Assembly: GCA_947044365.1 (NCBI GenBank)
Contig: OX345637.1
Span: 2,027,001-2,091,000, forward strand
DNA: 64,000 nt
Direction of reading: 5' to 3'
Source: Petrosia ficiformis
Taxonomy: Eukaryota > Porifera > Demospongiae > Haplosclerida > Petrosiidae
The number at the start of each line of letters is the position of its first letter. Position 1 is the first letter of the stretch. Made by a program: the position numbers and the translations under genes. Below the pieces are notes generated by a model. It saw only the letters and a program-made list of their open reading frames with translations. It did not search any database and was not told the DNA's origin. This document shows, piece after piece, positions 23,298 to 31,764 of this stretch.

Positions 23298-24450
23298 ATG
23301 CAGATATTTCGCTGGTACATGTTATCCATCATACTGCTTACTGTGGCATTTTTGTTTGTTACCATACTTCATTCGTATGTCATCACTAAAAGTACACGAG
23401 CGTTGCCAATTCCTGAAGCCGAAGCTGAATTCGAAACAGTGGATGCATGGGTGTCTCCATTCACTGGACTGGACTACTGGAGGATGCATATGATATATTG
23501 GACGTTGATTTTAGATCAGGTAACATTACATTGGCTATTATTCACATACAAAAGACTGGTGGAAAAGAATTTGCAATTTATTTTCAAAAACTTCAAAGAA
23601 AAGGAAAATCAGTGTGTGAAGTAAGGAATGTAAGTGATTACAAACATCGTCAAAAAAGTGGTAAATGTTATATAAATCTTCCAAAATCTCATGAAATGTG
23701 GTTGGTGTCAGAGACAACATATGGATGGCTATGTGGAGTGCATCCATTCTTAATGGAGTTGAAGTCGTGTTTACCAAAATACTTAGAAAATAAATTTGGC
23801 AAGAGACATCGTTCTTTTCAATTCATAACAATAATTCGCCATCCCATTATATGATATCTCAGTGAATTCTACCATTCCAGCAACTTTGGACCCTGGCGTT
23901 TTCGAAGCATCAAATGTGATGGTATCAAATATTTTCAGAACGAAACTAGTTGTATGAAAAAAATAAGAAAGAAAGTTACATTTGAGGATTACATGTCGCC
24001 ATGCCCACAAAGTTGGTCTGTCAATAGACAGACAAAGATGTTAGCAGATATTGATAAAACTGGTTGTTTGGATCCAGCAGCTATGTCCTCTGAAAAGAGA
24101 GATTCAATTTTGCTTGAGACGGCAAAAAAGAATTTGAAAGAAATGATATATTTTGGAGTGACAGAATATATGAAAGAAAGTGTTTTATTAATTGAGCACA
24201 GACTTGATGTGAAGTATGATTCTCCTTGGTCCCAACCACTGATTAAAGACCTAAGTATTGCTGATCTTCTTCACAAAGTCTGGAGCAATAGCACTTTATA
24301 CAAGGAAATATCCTCTATCAATTATTTGGATATGCAGTTATATGAATATGGACTAAAACTATTTAAATTAATCAGAGACTACAACAGATACATATTAACA
24401 TTGATTTGAAGAAGATTGATGAAGAGATTTACAACTTTACTATGGTAAGC
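23298..24450 (+). pseudogene. HS6ST: HS6ST-like copy 1, disrupted
   Basis: This copy aligns along its whole length with the intact copies downstream: N-terminal anchor from ATG 23298, HIQKTGG, CGVHPFL, IIRHP, SEFYH, NRQTKMLAD, AKKNLKEMIYFGVTEY and YLDMQLYEYGLKLF. Three lesions break it. A frameshift falls between about 23430 and 23515. An in-frame TGA at 23852-23854 stands where the paralogs have CGA (Arg of the PAPS-binding motif). A 5 bp insertion near 24363 (TTTAAATTAATC against TTTAATC) shifts the last ~25 codons. Most of the protein remains recognisable, so the loss is recent. A very short intron could mask the first frameshift but not the stop. Confidence 0.85.
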
Positions 24451-25846
24451 ACCATATCCTATCAAACATCATTAGTTTTGCTCTTCTGTAGTGAAAATTA
24501 CAATTATTGGCTTCTTGTCTCATAGATTCGTGCTTTCACTATCATAGCCACCTAATCTTATCAAACATTTTGCTCTACTGTGTTGATAATTACAATCTTG
24601 TCAAGAAGCATGAAGTAGCAATGAAACATTGGCCAGTCGTTAACCCTAATTTTGCTGAATACATTGGTGAAATACCAAATTTCATCCCTTCACTATCGTA
24701 AGCACCAAAGCCTATCAAACGTGTGTGGTTTTGCATTACTGTCAGTGAAATGGTGGATTCAAGATTTGAGATTAGGAGGACAGTATGATTTCCATGGTTC
24801 ATTTTGGAAAATTTTGATTTCGGACTATATATATATAAATTCAAAATACTACTTGATACTATAAGTATAAATGATGTTTGGACACACTTTTGTGTCAATT
24901 GGTCCTCTATTAGGGGGGGAGCAGAGGGGGTTGAGCCGTTCTGAGTAAAGCTGTCTATAGAACAACTTAATTTATATGTTCAAATTAACTCAACTGAAGA
25001 GTTACGTGGGAGTTTATGGGCTCCGACGATAATACTATAGACTACGTATAAGGTATTGGAAACGGCGCACGTGATCCCATAGCATCAATGCATAAGTCTG
25101 TGACGCACTCCGTGTCCCCAGAAATCAATTAAATTTTATTACTTAGTTGTGAGGACTGATTATAGAAAAAACACTATTCCTTGCTGAAACTGGACAATTA
25201 AGGTGTTTTTTTCTTGATATACATGTTGCTATTGTATCGTTTTAACATCTCAATTGCTAAAACATTAGCAACAAATCATGTACGATGTTAATAAAAACTA
25301 TTGTTTTTTAGTACATCATAACGAAAACGGGTTTTGGGACTCTTCTTTTAATAACAGTTCTATTGCAATATTCCCATGTAAGTTTTGTTACTCAATAAAA
25401 ATACATGGGTTTAAAACAAATATAGAGAAAAAAGTTACCGTTTAGATGTAGAAAATCCAGTTGAAACGGTTACGAGGTACTTACATTTTGGGGACTCTAA
25501 GCAGTTTGGTAGGTCATATAGTTCAACACTCCAGTTTTCTAGCTGAAGGTATAGCACTCCTATGTTGGTTGGTGATATTATCAATTAGTTTAACAAAAGT
25601 GTTCTTTAATGATACACGATTTAAAACAAGTTCTTTACCAGTCTTGCATGCATAGCGCATTGTATTTAGAGGGGAGGGGCTGGCTAAAAAAGATAGGGTG
25701 GGGCAACGGAGTGTACGGAAATGCGTGGGCGTTTCCAATCCCTTATACGTGGTCTATATAATCTATGATAATACATTGTGTACACGTTGCCACGCCTCCT
25801 AACAATCTACTACTACTATATCTATGCTCAAACTACTAGTGGCGGT
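24451..25846. other. Spacer between HS6ST copies 1 and 2
   Basis: Contains loosely repeated ATCAAAC and ATTACAAT words (24440-24720) and a 731 bp inverted-repeat element listed separately. No gene is supported. The promoter of copy 2 must lie in the ~80 bp after the element or within the element itself. Confidence 0.55.
25036..25766. mobile_element. Inverted-repeat element between HS6ST copies 1 and 2
   Basis: Left end TATAGACTACGTATAAGG.ATTGGAAACG; the right end on the opposite strand reads TATATAGACCACGTATAAGG then GATTGGAAACG, offset by a few bases. The 8-mer GATAATAC occurs immediately outside both ends (25028-25035 and 25767-25774), a likely target-site duplication of hAT length. No transposase is encoded. 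Confidence 0.65.
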
Positions 25847-26971
25847 ATGAAAGCTGTCACTGGCAAAGCACAGGTATTTGTCTGGTGTGTGTTCCTCATC
25901 GTGTTGATTACTATAGCATTGTCGGTATATGTTTCGAGATTTAATCCGTATGTTGTGACTGAAGATACACGCTCATCACCAATTCCTGAAGCTGAAACAG
26001 ATGTTGTTGATGATGTGTGGCACCCACTTAAAGTTGATTTCAGATCAGGTAAATATACATTTGCTTTTGTTCACATACAAAAAACTGGTGGGAGAGAATT
26101 CGCAATCCACTTTCAGAACATCCAAAAAAGAGGAGAGCCACTGTGTCGTATCAAAAGGAATATAACCAATTATCAAAATTATTTAGGTAGTGGTGTATGT
26201 CCCATAGATCTCCCAGCATCTAAAGAAATGTGGTTGGTGTCAGAGACAACATATGGATGGCCATGTGGAGTGCATCCATTCTTGATAGATTGGAAGTCAT
26301 GTCTGCCAAATTTGTTTGAAAGAAAATTTGGCAAAAGAAGTCGCTCTTTTCATTTTTTTACAATTATTCGTCATCCAGTAGTACGATACATCAGTGAGTT
26401 CTATCATCTTAGAAGAGTGGGTAACTGGGTTCGTCACAACCTGTGTAAGGGTAAAAAATATCTTCGGGAAGTGAACCAAGCTAATTGCCTTCATAAAATA
26501 AGAAGGAATGTTTCATTGAAAGATTTCATGTCATGCCCAGAGAGTTGGTCTAACAATAGGCAGACATTGATTTTGGCAGATGTTGATAAAGCGGGCTGTT
26601 TGGATCCATCAGCTTTGTCCACTGAAGAAAGAGATTCAATTTTACTTGCCACTGCAAAAAAAAATTTAGAACAAATGGTTTTTTTTGGAGTGACTGAATA
26701 TATGAAAGAAAGTGTTTTATTAGTTGAGCACAGACTTGATGTGAAGTTTGGTTCTTTCTCACAACCACTGATTAAAGACCTAAGTATTGCTGATCTTCTT
26801 TACAAAGTCTGGAACAATAGCACTTTATACAAGGAAATATCCTCCATCAACTATTTGGATATGCAGTTATATGAATATGGACTAAAACTATTTAATCAGA
26901 GACTACAACAGATACATATTAACATTGATTTTCAGAAAATTGATAAAGAGGTCTATAGCTTAACATTTTAA
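25847..26971 (+). CDS. HS6ST: Heparan-sulfate 6-O-sulfotransferase-like, copy 2 (intact)
   Basis: Encodes 374 aa in one exon. HS6ST enzymes are type II Golgi proteins that transfer sulfate from PAPS to the 6-O position of glucosamine in heparan sulfate. Visible here: a short cytoplasmic N-terminus, a membrane anchor at ~9-29, the 5'-phosphosulfate loop HIQKTGG (76-82), CGVH (140-143) with the histidine that matches the catalytic-base region by my reading, the 3'-phosphate motif IIRHPVVRYISEF (173-185), SNNRQTLILADVDKAGC, AKKNLEQMVFFGVTEY and YLDMQLYEYGLKLF, all family hallmarks. Sequons include NITN and NNST. The ATG at 25847 is preferred to the upstream GTG-started extension because copies 1, 3 and 4 start at the equivalent place. 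The single exon, in tandem with its paralogs, suggests spread of a retrocopy or of an intron-poor ancestor. Acceptor substrate is unproven. Confidence 0.9.
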   Translation: MKAVTGKAQVFVWCVFLIVLITIALSVYVSRFNPYVVTEDTRSSPIPEAETDVVDDVWHPLKVDFRSGKYTFAFVHIQKTGGREFAIHFQNIQKRGEPLCRIKRNITNYQNYLGSGVCPIDLPASKEMWLVSETTYGWPCGVHPFLIDWKSCLPNLFERKFGKRSRSFHFFTIIRHPVVRYISEFYHLRRVGNWVRHNLCKGKKYLREVNQANCLHKIRRNVSLKDFMSCPESWSNNRQTLILADVDKAGCLDPSALSTEERDSILLATAKKNLEQMVFFGVTEYMKESVLLVEHRLDVKFGSFSQPLIKDLSIADLLYKVWNNSTLYKEISSINYLDMQLYEYGLKLFNQRLQQIHINIDFQKIDKEVYSLTF

Positions 26972-27136
26972 GTGCTGAAACATCTAATGACTGTATATTT
27001 TGCCGTTACAAATTATTAAACCAACAACTGGTTTCTTTTCAATGATTATTAGAGATTAGTATGTGAAAAGTAACGTCACACCCATAATACCCCACCCTAT
27101 TCTAGCTGTACTGCACCGAATTGTGTCTGTTTGAAA
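26972..27136 (+). promoter_or_regulatory. Compact spacer and promoter of HS6ST copy 3
   Basis: Only 165 bp separate the copy 2 stop from the copy 3 ATG. A CRE-like TAACGTCAC lies near 27070-27078 and is repeated upstream of copy 4 (about 28832-28840). The junction at TATGTGAAAAGTAACG joins the copy 2 3' flank directly to the proximal promoter; the longer version of the same junction survives at 28338-28830. Confidence 0.5.
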
Positions 27137-28243
27137 ATGGAAAAAGTTGCTCTTAAAACAAAGGTACTTGCCTTGTGTGTGTTCTTCATTGTGTTGCTTA
27201 CTGTGACATTGTCGAATTATGTTGACATATTTAATCCATATATCGTGACAGAATCTACTCGCATATTGCCGATTCCTCAAGCTGAAATTATTGTTGGAGA
27301 TGTGTGGCCCAGGTTTGAAGTTGATTTCAGATCGGGTAATAATACTTTTGTGTTTTTTCACATACAAAAGACTGGTGGAAAAGAATTTGCAATCTATTTT
27401 CAGACCCTTCAAAGAGGAGGCGAATCATTGTGTCAAATAAGGAACATAACCAATTATAGAAATCGTATAAGAAGTGGTAAATGTTTCATAAATCGCCCAA
27501 ACTCTAAAGAAATGTGGTTGATATCCGAAACAACATTTGCATGGCCATGTGGACTGCATCCTCTTTTAATGGAAGTGAAGTCATGTTTGCCAACTGTTGT
27601 TGAAAGCAAATTTGGCAAGCGTAATCGTAGTTATCAATTTTTTACACTTATTCGTCATCCCATATTACGATATATCAGTGAGTTCCACCATGTCAGTAAC
27701 ATTGGAAACTGGCGTTTTCAATACACGTGTAATGATAAAATTCATTATCTCAACAAAACTGGATGTGCATCTAGAGGTGTTACACTTAAGGATTTCATGT
27801 CATGCTCAGAGAGTTGGTCTGCAAATAGACAGACAATAATGTTAGCAGATGTTGATAAAGCAGGTTGTTTGATTCCTGCTGTTATGTCAAGTACAGAAAG
27901 AGATTCAATTTTGCTTGAAACTGCAAAACGGAATTTAAAGGAAATGATTTATTTTGGAGTGACAGAGTTTATGAAAGAAAGTGTTTTATTGCTTGAGCAC
28001 AGATTTGATGTCCAGTTTGATTCTCCTCTCTTACAACCACAGATGAAAGACCTAAGTATTGCTGATCTTCTTTACAAAGTCTGGAACAATAGCACTTTAT
28101 ACAAGGAAATATCCTCCATCAACTATTTGGATATGCAGTTATATGAATATGGACTAAAACTATTTAATCAGAGACTACAACAGATACATATTAACATTGA
28201 TTTTCAGAAAATTGATAAAGAGGTCTATAGCTTAACATTTTAA
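27137..28243 (+). CDS. HS6ST: Heparan-sulfate 6-O-sulfotransferase-like, copy 3 (intact)
   Basis: Encodes 368 aa in one exon with the same layout as copy 2: anchor at ~10-28, FFHIQKTGG, CGLHPLL, LIRHPILRYISEF, SANRQTIMLADVDKAGC, AKRNLKEMIYFGVTEF and a C-terminal YLDMQLYEYGLKLF. Its first ~640 codon positions of DNA closely match copy 4, but its last ~195 coding bases and the 95 bp after the stop match copy 2 almost perfectly (26776-27066 against 28048-28338, one difference seen). It therefore looks like a chimera made by unequal exchange or gene conversion. A candidate polyadenylation signal AATAAA lies at 28485-28490. Relative to copy 2 it has Ala for Gly before the WPCG motif. Catalytic motifs are intact, so it is probably functional. 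Confidence 0.9.
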   Translation: MEKVALKTKVLALCVFFIVLLTVTLSNYVDIFNPYIVTESTRILPIPQAEIIVGDVWPRFEVDFRSGNNTFVFFHIQKTGGKEFAIYFQTLQRGGESLCQIRNITNYRNRIRSGKCFINRPNSKEMWLISETTFAWPCGLHPLLMEVKSCLPTVVESKFGKRNRSYQFFTLIRHPILRYISEFHHVSNIGNWRFQYTCNDKIHYLNKTGCASRGVTLKDFMSCSESWSANRQTIMLADVDKAGCLIPAVMSSTERDSILLETAKRNLKEMIYFGVTEFMKESVLLLEHRFDVQFDSPLLQPQMKDLSIADLLYKVWNNSTLYKEISSINYLDMQLYEYGLKLFNQRLQQIHINIDFQKIDKEVYSLTF

Positions 28244-28898
28244 GTGCTGAAACATTTAATGACTGTATATTTTGCCGTTACAAATTATTAAACCAACAAC
28301 TGGTTTCTTTTCAATGATTATTAGAGATTAGTATGTGATTGCAGGTGGATACATGACATTGCATGTTATTAAATTTACCAGGTATTAACCAGAAGTCACA
28401 ACTGTTACATTTTACTACAGTTGACTAAAACAACACTAATTCATTTATGTATATTATATTATTTCATCATTTATGCACTGCAAAAATAAAATTGTTAATA
28501 TGGCTAATTTATTGGTTAGTACAGTGGAAATTATAATTTAATTGAGGTTGTTATGACTGTGTGGTTATGCTTTGAAGTGTATTCACCAAATATTAACCCC
28601 AAAGTGGGAAGGGCAATGTGGTTTGCCACCAAGATATTCAATCGGTATATAAAAAATTTTGTAATGATTGGCCACAACATTTTTTTCTATACCAATTTTC
28701 TGGTAAATGTCACCCAACATCTAAGGAAATGTAGTTGGTTGTGGCTTTTATGGGACCAAACACACCTACATTCAGTGGTTGGAGTATATAAGATGTACGT
28801 GAGGACAATCACAATAGCAACGCTGTGAAAAGTAACGTCACACCCATAATACCCCACCCTATTCTAGCTGTACTGCACCGAATTGTGTCTGTTTGAAA
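28244..28898. other. Spacer and promoter of HS6ST copy 4
   Basis: Begins with the same 3' flank as copy 2, then about 490 bp found nowhere else in the cluster, then the 27063-27136 promoter segment again (from about 28825). A TATA-like GTATATAAGA lies near 28785. The short open frame at 28553-28828 shows no domain. Confidence 0.55.
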
Positions 28899-30019
28899 AT
28901 GGAAAAGGTTGCTCTTAAAACAAAGGTACTTGCCTTGTGTGTGTTCTTCATTGTGTTGCTTACTGTGACATTGTCGAATTATGTTGACATATTTAATCCA
29001 TATATCGTGACAGAATCTACTCGCATATTGCCGATTCCTCAAGCTGAAATTATTGTTGGAGATGTGTGGCCCAGGTTTGAAGTTGATTTCAGATCGGGTA
29101 ATAATACTTTTGTGTTTTTTCACATACAAAAGACTGGTGGAAAAGAATTTGCAATCTATTTTCAGACCCTTCAAAGAGGAGGCGAATCATTGTGTCAAAT
29201 AAGGAACATAACCAATTATAGAAATCGTATAAGAAGTGGTAAATGTTTCATAAATCGCCCAAACTCTAAAGAAATGTGGTTGATATCCGAAACAACATTT
29301 GGATGGCCATATGGACTGCATCCTCTTTTAATGGAAGTGAAGTCATGTTTGCCAACTGTTGTTGAAAGCAAATTTGGCAAGAGTAATCGTAGTTATCAAT
29401 TTTTTACACTTATTCGTCATCCCATATTACGATATATCAGTGAGTTCCACCATGTCAGTAACATTGGAATCTGGCGTTTTCAATACATGTGTAATAATAA
29501 AATTCATTATCTAAACAAAACTGGATGTGTGAATAATTATCTAGAGGTGTTACACTTAAGGATTTCATGTCATGCTCAGAGAGTTGGTCTGCAAATAGAC
29601 AGACAATAATGTTAGCAGATGTTGATAAAGCAGGTTGTTTGATTCCTGCTGTTATGTCAAGTACAGAAAGAGATTCAATTTTGCTTGAAACTGCAAAACG
29701 GAATTTAAAGGAAGTGATATATTTTGGAGTGACAGAGTTTATGAAAGAAAGTGTTTTATTGCTTGAGCACAGATTTGATGTCCAGTTTGATTCTCCTCTC
29801 TTACAACCACAGATGAAAGACCTAAGTATTGCTGATCTTCTTTACAAAGTCTGGAACAATAGCACTTTATACAAGGAAATATCCTCCATCAACTATTTGG
29901 ATATGCAGTTATATGAATATGGACTAAAACTATTTAATCGGAGACTACAACAGATACGTATTAACATTGATTTGAAGAAAATTGATAAAGAGATCTATAG
30001 CTTAAACTTTAGAATATAG
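28899..30019 (+). pseudogene. HS6ST: HS6ST-like copy 4, frameshifted
   Basis: Nearly identical to copy 3 in its 5' flank and first two thirds: same anchor, HIQKTGG and LIRHPILRYISEF. After GGATGTG near 29525-29540 it carries a net 8 bp insertion (AATAATTA-like sequence where copy 3 has CA), which shifts the frame and ends the protein at 29609 after 236 residues. The rest, including NRQTIMLAD and YLDMQLYEYGLKLF, remains open in another frame to 30019. It also has Tyr for the conserved Cys in the WPCG motif (WPYG). It could be a null allele, an assembly error or a young pseudogene; an intron removing the insertion is not evident. Confidence 0.8.
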
Positions 30020-30431
30020 TACTTAGTATTGTTTTTGGGCATGAAACATAGTTCTAGTTCTACTATGTAATAATTGGCTCGCCGCGCCTATTTCCTTGGT
30101 TCAACGTTTGATGCATGATTCGTGTTGTCGAAACGTTGAACCCAGTGACGTCACTTGTATATACAGTCTTTGATCAAAAGGTAAACCCCCAGGTGGTGTG
30201 CACAAAATCGGCAATCAGGGTGATCCGGTTTGTACACTGTCCCTTTGTGACATGTACTTTTTAATTTATATATATAATATTTAATATAATTATATAGACA
30301 GGAGCGCATCAATGAAAGAACATATTACTGTCATTTTTTTTGTTGCATGCCAGTGTAGCCAGGCATCATGCAGTAGTCTCATACCTGATCCCATAGTTGA
30401 TTACCAGTGCATTTCGATTAGAAATTCTAAG

Positions 30432-30770
30432 ATGGATGTTATTAAAGCACAGATAGTTGCCTGGTTACATGTTGTCTGTTGTGCTGTTTACTGTAGCATT
30501 GTTATATATACATTACACTATAAAAATGAACCGGTAATTTTAACCCTTATTTCATTACAGGAGTTTCAATGCTCTTCTGGAATGGAAATGTAGGGATATC
30601 AAAACACAGTAACAAGATTGGGATGGTACCTTATGGGAGGGAGGGTCATGCAACCTTCAGTTGCTCTATATTTTAGATATGCAGTTATATGAATATGGAC
30701 TAAAACCATTTAATCAGAGACTACAACAGATACGTTGATTTTGGAAAACTGATAAAGATATCTATAATAC
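30432..30770 (+). pseudogene. HS6ST: HS6ST-like copy 5, degenerate remnant
   Basis: Two separated pieces of a sulfotransferase copy. 30432-30533 resembles the start codon and membrane anchor (AAAGCACAG, TGGTT, CTGTAGCATTGTTATATAT blocks seen in copy 2). 30675-30770 preserves the C-terminal code for MQLYEYGLK followed by the FNQRLQQI segment. The whole catalytic region is deleted. The open frame at 30312-30593 is a by-product and is not called. Confidence 0.65.
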
Positions 30771-30946
30771 CTAAAGTAATAGTGTTACTTATTAAAAATT
30801 CATAATTGTATTATGCATGAACAGATTAGTTTATACAGTACATAAATAATTATGTGTGAAATTCTACACATTTGTGAATATAACAACTTTGGTTTGTAGT
30901 TAGTCACATGGTTACACATCCCACAGTTTCCTGTATATATTAACAG

Positions 30947-30994
30947 TATGTACATCAGGAGCTTATGAGCACTCATAAGCTCCTGTGTACATAT
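30947..30994. repeat. Near-perfect palindrome
   Basis: CAGGAGCTTATGAG (30956-30969) pairs with CTCATAAGCTCCTG (30972-30985) around a 2 nt centre, and TATGTACA / TGTACATA extends the stem outward. It is a strong cruciform or hairpin candidate with no associated gene. Confidence 0.85.
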
Positions 30995-31764
30995 GTGACA
31001 ATATTATAATCTCTGCAAAAAAAAACAGTCTGAGCTATACCCCCACTGACAGTGCTACCGGGTATGTTGTGACTATTGTGCAATGAGTGGTGGCAATTGA
31101 GCCGTTAATGAGCTACTGTCACTGATTTAAGCTTAATCCCAGGGTTTATGTCACATAACCATATACTCATCCACACACTATATGTTTAAACTTAAAGTAA
31201 TTCCTAATAATTATATAGAAGGAAAACAAATAGTCAGTATCAGGAAAAGGATATTAAATTTGTAACTAATTAAATGTTTGTTGTGTGGTTGATTGACACT
31301 AGTGATATGTAAATTAATAGTGGGAGAAGTATATATGCAAATAGCCATTGAGTACTGAGAGTATTACTAACTATTATCACTCTTACACAGAGAATTCTTC
31401 AACTCCAGCTACCTAAAGTGTGTTTCTAGCCACTAATCTAGTATAATTATATAATTGATATCCAAATAGTGAATTTTAAAATTGTTCTCTCAATATTTTA
31501 CAACATTATTAATACTGGTATACTGAACAAAGCAATTGCAAATTGATACATTATAAATATAATGAAAACATTTGAGTTGTATTTTAATTAAAAAAAAGAC
31601 TTTTTAATAAACATTAAAAAATTTAAAATACACCATACAAGCTTGTAACGTATTGTAAAATATATTCACATACATAATACTTTTACATACTTTCATAAAT
31701 ACACACATACGTACATACATATAATTTAACACACATACATACATACATACATATTACTATTTCA

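Larger units (their letters stand above)
30020..31764. other. Spacer with hairpins and an HS6ST remnant
   Basis: Holds a 12 bp inverted repeat GGTTCAACGTTT / AAACGTTGAACC (30098-30109 and 30131-30142), a full CRE palindrome TGACGTCA (30146-30153), the copy 5 remnant, a long palindrome at 30947-30994 and a CATA microsatellite (31725-31755). No intact gene is seen. Confidence 0.6.

Noticed and set aside
25778..25846. 23-residue N-terminal extension of HS6ST copy 2
   Set aside because: It begins with GTG rather than ATG, and the other copies start at the position equivalent to 25847.
30312..30593. 93 aa plus-strand frame
   Set aside because: Only its middle corresponds to the sulfotransferase membrane anchor; it belongs to the degenerate copy 5.
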